DNA of 62,273 nt, taken from contig NZ_JABMKZ010000044.1 in the NCBI RefSeq assembly GCF_013204855.1, positions 1-62,273 of the forward strand, read 5' to 3'. The position numbers and the translations under genes are program-made. Within the stretch, counting starts at the first letter, position 1. Every line of letters begins with the position of its first letter. This DNA comes from Paenibacillus alba. Lineage in GTDB: Bacteria; Bacillota; Bacilli; Paenibacillales; NBRC-103111. Positions 43,169-52,801 of the stretch are shown here, one piece after another. The notes under the pieces are model-generated. The model did no database searches and was not told the DNA's origin. It saw nothing but the letters and a program-made list of their open reading frames with translations.

Positions 43169-45592
43169 ATGGATAAACAACGCGATCAGCAAGCAAATCT
43201 GCAAATTACAGGTATGACATGCGCGGCTTGTGCGAACAGGATAGAAAAAGGTTTGAAAAGATTAGAAGGCGTGGCTGAAGTCAATGTGAATTTTGCGCTT
43301 GAGAAAGCTTCTATCACCTACGATCCTGGTCGCATTAAAGTAGCTGACATGGAAGGGAAAATTCAGGACCTGGGCTATGGCACTGTTAAGGATGCCGTCG
43401 ATTTCAATATCGAAGGCATGACGTGTGCGGCATGCGCTACTCGTATTGAGAAGGGCTTAAATAAAATGCCGGGTATTAGCGCAGCTACGGTGAATCTGGC
43501 TTTGGAAACGGCTCATGTGGAGTATAGCACGGCCGAAATTTCTGTTGAAGAGATGGTTAAAAAGGTCGATCAGCTTGGCTACAAGGCTATTCGCAAAGAG
43601 GAAGTACAGAACGATGGCGATTATAAACAAAAAGAGATTCACCGCAAGAAGCTGCAGCTGATCGTATCAGCCATCCTTTCTTTCCCGCTTTTGTGGGCGA
43701 TGGTAAGCCATTTCTCATTTACATCGTGGATTTACTTGCCGGAGATCTTTATGAATCCTTGGATGCAGCTCGTCCTCGCGACTCCGGTGCAGTTTATTAT
43801 CGGTCGTCAATTCTATGTTTCAGCTTATAAAGCACTTCGGAATAAAAGCGCTAATATGGATGTGCTTGTCTCTCTTGGAACATCAGCCGCGTACTTTTAC
43901 AGCTTGTTTTTGACGCTGGAATGGGCAGCTTCTGAAGATATTCATCGCCATGCTCCTGATATGTATTACGAAACGAGCGCAATTCTCATTACTTTAATTA
44001 TTTTGGGAAAATTATTTGAGCTGCTTGCCAAGGGGAGAACCTCGGAGGCGATCAAGAAATTAATGGGGCTTCAAGCCAAAACGGCAATCGTCATTCGAGA
44101 CGAGCAGGAGATGTCGATACCGGTGGAAGAGGTTGTTGTTGGGGATATCGTTCTGGTAAAGCCAGGCGAAAAGATTCCCGTCGATGGTGAAGTTGTAGAG
44201 GGCTTGTCAGTTGTTGATGAATCGATGCTAACCGGAGAGAGTATCCCTGTTGAGAAAAAGGCCGGTGACACTGTCATTGGGGCTACCATCAATAAAAACG
44301 GCAGCTTGAAGATGAAAGCGAAGCGTGTAGGCAGAGAAACAGCGCTCGCCCAAATTATTAAAGTTGTCGAAGACGCGCAAGGCTCCAAAGCGCCGATACA
44401 GCGTATCGCTGATGTGATCTCGGGTATTTTTGTTCCTATCGTTGTGGGGCTTGCTGTTATAACCTTTGTCATCTGGTTTATCTGGGCAGCTCCAGGTGAG
44501 TTTGCAACGGCTTTGGAGAAGGCTATTGCGGTCCTTGTCATTGCTTGTCCATGTGCTTTGGGTCTTGCCACGCCTACGTCGATTATGGCTGGATCGGGAC
44601 GTGCGGCGGAGCTTGGCGTGCTGTTTAAGGGCGGCGAGCATTTGGAATCCATGCAAAAGGTACAAACGATCGTCCTTGATAAAACAGGGACCGTGACCAA
44701 AGGAAAACCGGAACTTACCGATGTTCTTATTGAAAGCATAGATGGGAATGACATGCTTAGCTTAATTGCCACTGCCGAAAAACAATCGGAGCACCCGCTT
44801 GCGGAAGCGATTGTTGCGGGAATTGTGGCCAAAGGAATCCAATTGACGAAGACGGAGCAGTTTGAAGCGATTCCCGGTTACGGCATTCGAGCCGTTGTAG
44901 AGGGCAAGGAAGTTCATGTCGGGACACGCAAGCTTTTGCAACAGGAAGCTATTTCGTATGGGGTTGCGGAAACGACCATGACCAATCTGGAGTCGGAAGG
45001 AAAAACGGCTATGCTTGTTGCCGTGGATCGGAAGTATGTAGGGATCGTAGCCGTTGCGGATACAATCAAAGACAGCTCGAAAGAAGCGATCGCTCATTTG
45101 AAACAAATGGGTATTCAAGTTATCATGATGACCGGCGACAATGAGCGTACAGCGCATGCCATTGCTAAGCAAGTGGGCATTGATCATGTTCTGGCAGAAG
45201 TTCTTCCGGAAGGCAAAGCAGCGGAAGTGAAGAAGCTCCAAGCAGCTGGCAAGATCGTAGCGATGGTCGGCGACGGGATCAATGATGCGCCTGCTTTAGC
45301 GACAGCTGATGTCGGGATCGCGATCGGCACCGGTACGGACATTGCGATGGAGGCAGCGGATGTGACGCTAATGCGCGGAGAGCTGACAAGTATTGCGGAT
45401 GCCATGTATATGAGCCGTAAAACGATGGCCAACATTAAGCAAAACCTATTTTGGGCGCTTGGCTACAACGCACTCGGAATTCCCATTGCAGCGCTTGGCT
45501 TGTTAGCGCCGTGGGTAGCCGGGGCAGCGATGGCACTCAGCTCGGTTTCTGTTGTGTTAAATGCCCTGCGGCTGCAACGGGTGAAGCTATAA
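43169..45592 (+). CDS. copA: Copper-exporting P1B-type ATPase CopA
   Basis: An 807-aa membrane pump with two N-terminal HMA domains, each with GMTCAAC (near residues 16-21 and 86-91). Eight membrane segments follow the P1B pattern with CPC at residues 460-462, TGES in the actuator domain, phosphorylated Asp504 in DKTGT, HP in the nucleotide domain (SEHPLAEA) and the GDGINDAPAL hinge. It exports Cu(I) using ATP, fed by CopZ. GGGAGG precedes the ATG. Confidence 0.97.
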   Translation: MDKQRDQQANLQITGMTCAACANRIEKGLKRLEGVAEVNVNFALEKASITYDPGRIKVADMEGKIQDLGYGTVKDAVDFNIEGMTCAACATRIEKGLNKMPGISAATVNLALETAHVEYSTAEISVEEMVKKVDQLGYKAIRKEEVQNDGDYKQKEIHRKKLQLIVSAILSFPLLWAMVSHFSFTSWIYLPEIFMNPWMQLVLATPVQFIIGRQFYVSAYKALRNKSANMDVLVSLGTSAAYFYSLFLTLEWAASEDIHRHAPDMYYETSAILITLIILGKLFELLAKGRTSEAIKKLMGLQAKTAIVIRDEQEMSIPVEEVVVGDIVLVKPGEKIPVDGEVVEGLSVVDESMLTGESIPVEKKAGDTVIGATINKNGSLKMKAKRVGRETALAQIIKVVEDAQGSKAPIQRIADVISGIFVPIVVGLAVITFVIWFIWAAPGEFATALEKAIAVLVIACPCALGLATPTSIMAGSGRAAELGVLFKGGEHLESMQKVQTIVLDKTGTVTKGKPELTDVLIESIDGNDMLSLIATAEKQSEHPLAEAIVAGIVAKGIQLTKTEQFEAIPGYGIRAVVEGKEVHVGTRKLLQQEAISYGVAETTMTNLESEGKTAMLVAVDRKYVGIVAVADTIKDSSKEAIAHLKQMGIQVIMMTGDNERTAHAIAKQVGIDHVLAEVLPEGKAAEVKKLQAAGKIVAMVGDGINDAPALATADVGIAIGTGTDIAMEAADVTLMRGELTSIADAMYMSRKTMANIKQNLFWALGYNALGIPIAALGLLAPWVAGAAMALSSVSVVLNALRLQRVKL

Positions 45593-45623
45593 TCTTTATA
45601 TGATGATGAAATGAGGTTTCTCT

Positions 45624-46382
45624 ATGGCTGTATATATCATAACCGGCGGTTCCAAAGGCCTCGGAGCTGCGCTGACGCGGCAGCTCTTGCAGCAGGGCGC
45701 GGCGGTTCACTGCATTTCCCGCAGCGAGAACGAGAGCTTGCGCCAAGAGGCGCTGCGCGCGGAAGGTGAACTCACCTTCCATGCTTGCGATTTGGCGCAC
45801 ACCGAAGGCTTGGATTCGCTGCTGGAGCGAATCCTGCAGAACATCGATGGAGCGGACGCTGTTACGCTCATCAATAATGCGGGCCAGCTCGAGCCGATGA
45901 CGTCGATCGGCCGAGCTGGCGATGACGACCTGCAGCGCAGCCTGCAGGTCAATCTTATCGCGCCCGCGGTCTTGACGAACAGCTTCATTCGGCAGACGCA
46001 GGCGCTGCCGATCGTGAAGCGGGTCGTTAACATTTCCTCAGGCGCGGCGAAGAAGCCCTACCCCGGCTGGGGGGCGTATTGCACCGCCAAAGCCGGGCTG
46101 GATATGCTGACGCGCTGCATTGGCGTCGAGCAGCTGAACCAGCCCTACCCGGTGGAGGCTTACGCGATCGCACCGGGGGTGGTGGACACCGATATGCAGC
46201 GGGAAATTCGCGCTGCATCGGAAGAGGACTTCCCACAAGTGGACCGCTTTGTGGGCTTGCACGAAAGCGGCGAGCTGATCTCGCCGGAAGCTGCAGCGCA
46301 GCAGCTGCTCCAGCTGCTGCACAGCAATGCCTTTGCGCAGGGCGAAATCGCCGATCTGCGCACGAAAAAGCCCGAATCGTAA
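45624..46382 (+). CDS. Short-chain dehydrogenase (YueD-like)
   Basis: A 252-aa SDR with nucleotide motif TGGSKGLG (about 7-14), NNAGQLE near 86, Ser in VVNISSG near 135 and the YxxxK active site AYCTAKAG near 152. PGVVDTDMQ follows. It is closest in feel to sepiapterin/benzil reductase YueD of B. subtilis. Substrate unknown. It is 31 nt past copA and may be read with it. Its stop codon is inside a terminator loop. High GC from 45.7 to 46.35 kb. Confidence 0.9.
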   Translation: MAVYIITGGSKGLGAALTRQLLQQGAAVHCISRSENESLRQEALRAEGELTFHACDLAHTEGLDSLLERILQNIDGADAVTLINNAGQLEPMTSIGRAGDDDLQRSLQVNLIAPAVLTNSFIRQTQALPIVKRVVNISSGAAKKPYPGWGAYCTAKAGLDMLTRCIGVEQLNQPYPVEAYAIAPGVVDTDMQREIRAASEEDFPQVDRFVGLHESGELISPEAAAQQLLQLLHSNAFAQGEIADLRTKKPES

Positions 46383-46401
46383 ACGCCGATTCGGGCTTTT
46401 T
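46365..46401. terminator. Bidirectional terminator with the SDR stop codon in its loop
   Basis: A 15-bp stem AAAAAGCCCGAATCG / CGATTCGGGCTTTTT (46365-46379 with 46387-46401) and a 7-nt loop TAAACGC whose first three bases are the SDR stop. It also ends mscL from the other strand (stop at 46406). Confidence 0.9.
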
Positions 46402-46405
46402 ATCG

Positions 46406-46873
46406 TTACTGAATGCTGCCGGATACGCTAGGACCTGACGCCAGCTCTGAGGTGCAGAACTTGCAGCGCGTGGCTTGAGCGGGAATTTCGGACAAGCAGT
46501 GCGGACAGGATTTGGTCGTAACGACCTTTTCTTTATGTACTTCTTTTTTGCGTAATTTACCCAGCTGCTTGACGACAAGGAAGATAACAAAAGCAACAAT
46601 TAAAAAGTCCAAAAACGTCGAAATAAATTGTCCGTAATTAAAAGTAGGTGCACCTGCATCGGCAGCAGCCTTAAGCGTGTCGTAGTGCTTGCCGTTCAAT
46701 GAAATAAATAAATCGTTAAACTTTACTTTACCAATCAACAGTCCTACGAGCGGCATAACCAAATCATTGACAATTGAAGTAATAACTTTCCCGAAAGCTC
46801 CCCCGATAATAACCCCAACTGCTAAATCAAGCATATTGCCTTTGAATGCAAATTCTTTAAATTCCTTCAGCAT
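46406..46873 (-). CDS. mscL: Large-conductance mechanosensitive channel with zinc ribbon
   Basis: A 155-aa MscL. The N-terminal FKEFAFKGNMLDLAVGVIIGGAFG and first membrane segment, then a second segment (FLDFLIVAFVIFLVV) are typical. Instead of the usual short helical C-tail it ends with a zinc-ribbon-like module: CPHC then CKFC (four Cys). MscL opens under membrane tension to release solutes. The ATG at 46873 has GGAGG 6 nt upstream; longer in-frame starts add an unlikely 25-residue leader. Confidence 0.94.
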   Translation of the reverse strand: MLKEFKEFAFKGNMLDLAVGVIIGGAFGKVITSIVNDLVMPLVGLLIGKVKFNDLFISLNGKHYDTLKAAADAGAPTFNYGQFISTFLDFLIVAFVIFLVVKQLGKLRKKEVHKEKVVTTKSCPHCLSEIPAQATRCKFCTSELASGPSVSGSIQ

Positions 46874-47058
46874 AGCGTACCTCCAAAAGATTACAATTGT
46901 TAGCATTGTAGCATATTTTACAATGCTCAAACAAATGGTGGAGCGCATATTTTGGCATTTTCTGTAGAAAGTGAAACGGCTTGATTTTCATTTGGAGGGC
47001 TTGTGTCTATAATGTACATCATGCAGCACTCAATTCGTGCTTATCGAGGGGGAGCCTC

Positions 47059-48816
47059 ATGTCGAATATGTCGATGGAGAAGAAGCTGATCATCGTCTTT
47101 GTTTTTCTGATTATTTTGCCGATTATGCTCACTGGCTATATTTCTTATCAGAATTATTCGAAGTCGATTAAGAAAAATACAACGCTGTATGCCGCACAGC
47201 TGACGAACAATATTACGAATCGACTGGATGATTATATCGGAGATATGGAGCAAATCTCACAGATCCCTCTGTATTTAACTTCATTTCAGCAGCTGTTAGA
47301 GGATAAGATGGAGGGCTTGACTGTCAAACAGGTGGAAATGGAAAATTACATACGCATTATGAACAATATCAAACGTGGAACGAACTCGATTTATATTTTT
47401 GATAATAATAATAACACGTACTATATGATTGTTTCCGGAGGGGTCCGTACCGATTTGGCCGAGCGGGCAGATGAGTGGAAAAGACTTGCGCGAGCAGCCG
47501 GCGGCAAATCGATCTTCCTCAGTACACAGCAGGTCGCCAATTGGCAAACGGGCAAGTTTGCCTTCACGGTCATACGTGATATTCGTGATTTCTTCACGCA
47601 AGAGCCGATTGGAACCATTGCGGTAGATGCGAATATAAGCGTCATTCAGAACTTAGTGCGCGATTTGGAAACCACCGGGAACGGCAAGGTGTTAATGATT
47701 GATCAGAACAATCAGGTCATCTATGACACCGAACAGAAGCGAATGACCGAGCGCATTTCGGATGATCCGCTTGTGAAATTGGCAGTGGGAACTTCCGGTG
47801 ATTTCATTAAGGAAATCAATGGCGTTAAATATTTATGCATTTATTCGGAGTCTCTAAAAACGGGTTGGAAAACCATCATTCGTATTCCCCTGGATCAAAT
47901 GATGAAGGAAGCGATGCAGACACAGAATATTACCTTGCTGATCACCTGCCTAATTGTGACGTTTGCACTCTTTATATCCATTTTGCTGTCCTTTGCTCTC
48001 ACGAAACCAATGAAACGATTAATGAGGTTAATGAAAAAAGCGGAGCATGGCGATTTGGATGTTAGCTTCAATGTGCAGACCAAGGATGAAGCCGGTAGAT
48101 TAGGTCTGCATTTCAACTCCATGCTGGAACGAATCAAGGAATTAATTGGACAAGTCTACGTGATTGAAGGTAGGAAGAAAGAAGCGGAGCTGTCTGCTTT
48201 GCAAAATCAGATTAATCCTCACTTTTTATATAATACGCTGGAAACGATTCGCATGACGGCGGAGATTAACGATGATGAAGAAACAGCTGAAATGATAGCG
48301 GCGCTCGGCAAGTTGTTCCGTCATCATACCAAATCGACCAATGGTGTCGTTACGCTGGGACAGGAATTTGAACATCTGGGAACGTATATTCAAATCGTCA
48401 ATTATCGCTACCACAATAAATTTGCGCTTGTGTTGGACGATATGAAATTGCTGCACCACTATCCTGTTATTCCATTGATTTTTCAACCCATTGTGGAGAA
48501 TACTGTTGTGCACGGACAAACGGAAGCTAGCGATGAAACCATTGAAATTCAGATTTCTTATGAAATAAGCGGCCATATTTTAATCTTTCATATTCGAGAT
48601 AACGGCAGCGGAATATCGAAGGACCGGCTGGACAAGCTGCATGAACGGCTTCGCTGTGGGATGAATTCAGACAAAGAGGAGCCGACCTCAGGCATTGGTT
48701 TACTTAACGTTGATGAAAGATTGAAGCTTCATTATGGGCCGGCCTATGGCCTGCAGCTTGCAAGCGAGCAGGGGAAAGGCACGGTTGTCATGTTGACGCT
48801 GCCTTATAATTTGTAA
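47059..48816 (+). CDS. YesM-type sensor histidine kinase
   Basis: A 585-aa kinase. Membrane segments at about 10-30 and 285-308 enclose a dCache-like sensor. HAMP is followed by NQINPHFLYNTLETI with the phospho-His, and by HATPase_c (IVENTVVHG, DNGSGI). The ATG at 47059 follows CGAGGGGGAG; an in-frame ATG at 46981 adds a spurious leader. It lies upstream of its response regulator and of an importer that includes a mannanase. Confidence 0.92.
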   Translation: MSNMSMEKKLIIVFVFLIILPIMLTGYISYQNYSKSIKKNTTLYAAQLTNNITNRLDDYIGDMEQISQIPLYLTSFQQLLEDKMEGLTVKQVEMENYIRIMNNIKRGTNSIYIFDNNNNTYYMIVSGGVRTDLAERADEWKRLARAAGGKSIFLSTQQVANWQTGKFAFTVIRDIRDFFTQEPIGTIAVDANISVIQNLVRDLETTGNGKVLMIDQNNQVIYDTEQKRMTERISDDPLVKLAVGTSGDFIKEINGVKYLCIYSESLKTGWKTIIRIPLDQMMKEAMQTQNITLLITCLIVTFALFISILLSFALTKPMKRLMRLMKKAEHGDLDVSFNVQTKDEAGRLGLHFNSMLERIKELIGQVYVIEGRKKEAELSALQNQINPHFLYNTLETIRMTAEINDDEETAEMIAALGKLFRHHTKSTNGVVTLGQEFEHLGTYIQIVNYRYHNKFALVLDDMKLLHHYPVIPLIFQPIVENTVVHGQTEASDETIEIQISYEISGHILIFHIRDNGSGISKDRLDKLHERLRCGMNSDKEEPTSGIGLLNVDERLKLHYGPAYGLQLASEQGKGTVVMLTLPYNL

Positions 48817-48837
48817 TGCTTGGGAGGGTATTGGCGA

Positions 48838-50361
48838 ATGAAAATTATAATTGTGGATGACGAAGAGAAGATTCGTCTTGGTCTGTCTAAACTGATTGTC
48901 AAAGCTTCGCCTGCCTATGAAATTGTTGGGGCATGCGCAAGCGGCGCAGAATGCTTGGATGCACTGCGGGTCCATAAGCCTGACCTCGTGATTACCGATA
49001 TCAAGATGCCGGGAATGTCAGGGCTGGAACTCGCGAAGATGATTAATCAATTATATACGGATATTAAATGTGTCATATTGAGTGGATTTGGAGAGTTTGA
49101 ATATGCACGGAAGGCGATTGCATCAGGGGTATCGGCTTATTTGCTTAAACCAGTTGATAAACAGGAATTATATGACCTGCTGGCCAAGCTGCACAGAGAC
49201 ATGCCTAACGTCTATCAGCCAATCGCTCTCAGCGGCAAAGAAGATGATCACTTAAAAAGTAGGCTGCTGGGCAAAATAACCACTGGAGCAGACGCGGCGG
49301 ATATTCCCCAATTAGCGGGAATGGCTAATCACTCTGCTTATTGCGTTGTCGTTATTGTCTCAGATGCGGTCGTACCGCGTAAGGCATTTCGTCACTGGCT
49401 GCAGCCGGGCAAAGAGAGTGTCGTTGCTCGACTGGAAATGGTGGAGATGGACGAACGGACGATCGCTTTCATCGCGATCTTTGATTCACAAGAAGAGTCC
49501 TCCATTCAAGTCATGCAAAGTCATTTGAGTTACATCCTAGCGAGCGAGCATGCTTTTCGTGCTTCTGTGGGAATAAGTCGGCTCCATAGGAGCGCCCAAG
49601 AGTTGGCGGAGGGGTACCGCGAGTCCTTGGATGCGATTGAAATCAACTTTTACAGATCAGATAAATCACCGCTCTCTCTTGCTTCGCATAGTCAATTCGG
49701 TTCCCTGCATCGGGTGGAAGCATATCGCAAACGTGTCTTAGAGAGTATGGAAATTCTCGATGTGCCCGGCGTGGAGCTGCATCTCAGAGAGATGCTGAGG
49801 GAAATCAGTGTAGTGAAACTCCGCATGAATCATCTCATCGAGCTTGTGGAGACATTGTTCTATGCCCTGCATAAAGAAGCGGGGAAACGTCAGGATACGT
49901 GCAATCAGAATGTGGTTGAGCTGGATTGGGGAAAAATCGTATTAAAGAATTGTTTTAACTTTGGCCACGCCAAGTCTTTAATTGAAAATAGGCTGATTGA
50001 GGGGCTAGGCAGGCTGTTGAACGAAAGAAACGCTCAAGGCGGTGGGACCGTCTATCAGATCAAAAAAATTATCGAGCTTGAGTACGCTGATGTGTTGGAT
50101 TTAAATAGCTTAGCCAAACGTGTATTTCTCACGCCTAGCTATTTAAGCAAGCTTTTCAGGCAAGAAACGGGAACAACCATCATTGAGTACATCATATCGG
50201 TACGTATGAATAAGGCCAAAGAACTGCTGCTCAATCAAATGCAGTTGAAAACCTATCAGGTTGGAGAATTGGTTGGTTATCGAGATCCGGCTTATTTCAA
50301 TAAACAATTTAAAAAGGTTGTTGGCCTAACACCCAAAGAGTTTAGAGATATTGTTAGCTAA
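48838..50361 (+). CDS. YesN-type response regulator with AraC DNA-binding domain
   Basis: A 507-aa regulator: DDEEK (7-11), Asp54 in VITDIKMPG, LLKPVDKQ in the receiver, a variable middle and a C-terminal AraC domain (SLAKRVFLTPSYLSKLFR; VGELVGYRDPAYFNKQFK). The ATG at 48838 is 21 nt after the kinase stop, with GGAGGG upstream. Expected target: the importer operon at 50.5 kb. Confidence 0.93.
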   Translation: MKIIIVDDEEKIRLGLSKLIVKASPAYEIVGACASGAECLDALRVHKPDLVITDIKMPGMSGLELAKMINQLYTDIKCVILSGFGEFEYARKAIASGVSAYLLKPVDKQELYDLLAKLHRDMPNVYQPIALSGKEDDHLKSRLLGKITTGADAADIPQLAGMANHSAYCVVVIVSDAVVPRKAFRHWLQPGKESVVARLEMVEMDERTIAFIAIFDSQEESSIQVMQSHLSYILASEHAFRASVGISRLHRSAQELAEGYRESLDAIEINFYRSDKSPLSLASHSQFGSLHRVEAYRKRVLESMEILDVPGVELHLREMLREISVVKLRMNHLIELVETLFYALHKEAGKRQDTCNQNVVELDWGKIVLKNCFNFGHAKSLIENRLIEGLGRLLNERNAQGGGTVYQIKKIIELEYADVLDLNSLAKRVFLTPSYLSKLFRQETGTTIIEYIISVRMNKAKELLLNQMQLKTYQVGELVGYRDPAYFNKQFKKVVGLTPKEFRDIVS

Positions 50362-50372
50362 TTTGTTAGCAT
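50361..50372. promoter_or_regulatory. Candidate operator shared with the lacI-type gene
   Basis: ATTTGTTAGCAT here is the exact reverse complement of 54737-54748 in front of the LacI-type gene (12 of 12 bases). A related TTGTTAGC lies 10 bases earlier. Confidence 0.4.
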
Positions 50373-50457
50373 AATTTTCGATCTTAATGCGAAGATAATA
50401 CAATAAAAACAAAAAAAGTGCCTATTATTCAATTTCCGGGCACCCTATAATTAGTAA

Positions 50458-50471
50458 TGTAAGCGATAACA
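50458..50471 (+). promoter_or_regulatory. CcpA cre site upstream of the importer operon
   Basis: TGTAAGCGATAACA matches the cre consensus TGWAANCGNTNWCA at every position. It lies 35 nt before the binding-protein start, so CcpA with HPr-Ser-P probably represses this operon when glucose is present. Confidence 0.75.
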
Positions 50472-50506
50472 AGTGGATTTCCAAACTTTAAGGGGGTACA
50501 TGAACA

Positions 50507-51823
50507 ATGAAAAAGTGGCTAACAACCAGTATGGCGTTAGTATTAGCTATGTCTTTAACAGCGGCATGTGGCAAAACAACAGATAATGGTACGGCAACAA
50601 CATCTCCGGCAGCATCGAAAGCTCCAACCGCAACAGATACAGGTGGAGCTTCAAACGGCAACATTAAGGGGAAAATTACTGTCGTTACACACCGTACTGA
50701 CTTAGTGGATACGAAATTCAAACAATGGACAGATGCCTTCAAGAAAAAATACCCTGCTGTAACGGAAGTAGCTATTGAATCCATCAAAGATTATGGCCCT
50801 ACTATGAAAGTTAGATTATCCACAGGTGAGCTTGGCGACGTGAACATGATTCCGGATGGAGTTCCTAATAACAAATTGGCTGAATTCTATGCGCCTCTGA
50901 ATGATCTTGGTCTAAATGATAAAGTATATTTCCCGGACATCAAAGCTTCTGACGGCAAAACGCTGGGTCTTCCAAGCGGTGTGAACACGAACGGTGTTGC
51001 TTATAATAAGCAAGCTTTTGCGAAAGCGGGAATCACAGCTGTTCCCAAAACATTGGATGAGCTGTATGCGGCTGCCGAGAAATTGAAAGCGGCGGGTATT
51101 ACACCTTTGGCAACGAACTTTAAAGACAAATGGCCGTTGAGTGAGTGGGACATTATCGCATTCGAAATTTCTGGAGATCCGGAATTCCGTGGTTCGATGA
51201 CCAAAACGGATGCGCCTTTCGCGGACGGAACTCCCTACAATAAAGCACTGACCATCCTGCACACTTTTGTTACCAAAGGCTATACGGAGAAGGACTTGAT
51301 GTCGACAGATTGGGAATCCTCCAAGAAAGATGTGGCAAGCGGCAAAACAGCGATGTACTTCCTGGGTAACTGGGTAATCCCGCAAATTATTGAAAACGGC
51401 GCGAAATCAGAAGATATCGGATTCTTCCCAATGCCATATGACAACAGTGGCAAATACAATGCGAACATGGGTCCTGACTATATGTACGGCGTTGCCAAAA
51501 ACAGTAAAAATATAGATACAGCAAAAGCATTTGTGAAATTCATGATTGAAGAGTCCGATTATGCGGATTACGCAGGAATGATCCCTCCGTTGAAATCCAA
51601 AGAATCCACAATGCCGCAATTGAAAGAATTCTTAGCTATGAAGCCGAACACACTGCAAGGCAAACCAGATCCTGATGCTTACAGTGCTATCGCGAACAAA
51701 GCGCAAATCGACTTTATGGGCGGAACGTACGTGCAGAAGCTGATCCTTACCAAAGATTTCAAAGCGGGCTTGGAAGAACTGAACAAAAAATGGGCAGATG
51801 CCAAAAAAGCGGTAGGCCAATAA
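50507..51823 (+). CDS. CUT1 sugar ABC substrate-binding lipoprotein
   Basis: A 438-aa extracellular solute-binding protein. Lipobox TAAC gives Cys21. Family marks: VTHRTDLVDTKFKQW, GLPSGVNTNGVAYNKQAF, GKTAMYFLGNWVIPQ. Likely ligand is a manno-oligosaccharide, judged only from the GH113 gene in the operon. AAGGGGGTA precedes the ATG. A cre site and candidate operator lie upstream and a hairpin follows the stop. Confidence 0.93.
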   Translation: MKKWLTTSMALVLAMSLTAACGKTTDNGTATTSPAASKAPTATDTGGASNGNIKGKITVVTHRTDLVDTKFKQWTDAFKKKYPAVTEVAIESIKDYGPTMKVRLSTGELGDVNMIPDGVPNNKLAEFYAPLNDLGLNDKVYFPDIKASDGKTLGLPSGVNTNGVAYNKQAFAKAGITAVPKTLDELYAAAEKLKAAGITPLATNFKDKWPLSEWDIIAFEISGDPEFRGSMTKTDAPFADGTPYNKALTILHTFVTKGYTEKDLMSTDWESSKKDVASGKTAMYFLGNWVIPQIIENGAKSEDIGFFPMPYDNSGKYNANMGPDYMYGVAKNSKNIDTAKAFVKFMIEESDYADYAGMIPPLKSKESTMPQLKEFLAMKPNTLQGKPDPDAYSAIANKAQIDFMGGTYVQKLILTKDFKAGLEELNKKWADAKKAVGQ

Positions 51824-51843
51824 TCACATACTAGATACCTCTG

Positions 51844-51892
51844 TTGCGGTCATTCTCCCTTGAACGGCCGCAAGATGAGGTCATTTTTTTTC
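51844..51892 (+). terminator. Attenuator-like hairpin after the binding-protein gene
   Basis: TTGCGGTC (51844-51851) pairs with GGCCGCAA (51866-51873) with one G-U pair. T8 lies 11 nt further on, so it may act as a leaky terminator before the permease genes. Confidence 0.5.
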
Positions 51893-51919
51893 AAATTTTA
51901 CGGAAAAGAAGGGGTTGTC

Positions 51920-52798
51920 ATGCTAAATCTGACTTACAAAACACAGCGCGTGATTATTTTATTATCCTTTTTGACCATTCCGCTCATTCTGCTTGCGACG
52001 TTCACATTCTACCCGGCACTGCGTTTGGTTCAGCTTAGCTTTACAGATTGGGATGGGGTGGGCAAGTCATTTACATGGATCGGCTTCGCGAATTACAAAG
52101 AAATTTTCTCTGATAAAGACATCTTCGGCGTGTTTAGTCATAACCTCTATTACTTTATCGGGGGTATTATCCAAAACATTCTCGCTCTGTACTTCGCCAT
52201 TATTTTGAATTCCAAAATAAAAGGGCGCAATGTATTCCGGGTCTTTTTGTTTCTGCCTTATATCCTTAACAGTGTGGCAACAGCTTATATGTTTCAATTT
52301 ATTTTCAATTCTGATCACGGTACGCTTAATTCGCTCTTGGATTTGGTTGGCTTGGGCGCTTATAAGCAAAGCTGGCTTGGCAATACAAGTCTCGTCAACA
52401 TATCTTTGGCATCCGTATCTTTATGGAAATACATGGGTTTCAATATGGTTATTTACTTAGGTGTTTTGCAATCCATCCCTGGAGATCTCTACGAGGCTGC
52501 CAAAATTGATGGTGCGAACGCGTTCAAAACGCTAATTTACATTACCTTGCCAAATATTCGGAAAATTATTGAACTTAATATGCTGCTGACCGTTTCCGGC
52601 GCACTAGAGGTCTTTGATATTCCGTACATTATAACCGGTGCGGCACCGGGCAGTGATACGTTTGTAACGAAGGTTAATGATGTGGCCTTTAAGTTCAATA
52701 ATATTGGTCTTGCGTCGGCGATGGCCATCGTCCTGCTCATTATCGTTATGGTTGTTATTACGATTCAACGCAAATTTATTTTGCGCGGGGAGGAATAA
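51920..52798 (+). CDS. CUT1 sugar ABC permease (MalF/UgpA type)
   Basis: A 292-aa membrane protein with six hydrophobic segments and the EAA loop DLYEAAKIDGANAFKTLIYITLP. The ATG at 51920 follows GAAGGGG; the upstream ATG at 51860 lies in the attenuator region. It works with the next gene. Confidence 0.93.
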   Translation: MLNLTYKTQRVIILLSFLTIPLILLATFTFYPALRLVQLSFTDWDGVGKSFTWIGFANYKEIFSDKDIFGVFSHNLYYFIGGIIQNILALYFAIILNSKIKGRNVFRVFLFLPYILNSVATAYMFQFIFNSDHGTLNSLLDLVGLGAYKQSWLGNTSLVNISLASVSLWKYMGFNMVIYLGVLQSIPGDLYEAAKIDGANAFKTLIYITLPNIRKIIELNMLLTVSGALEVFDIPYIITGAAPGSDTFVTKVNDVAFKFNNIGLASAMAIVLLIIVMVVITIQRKFILRGEE

Positions 52799-52801
52799 GT
52801 T

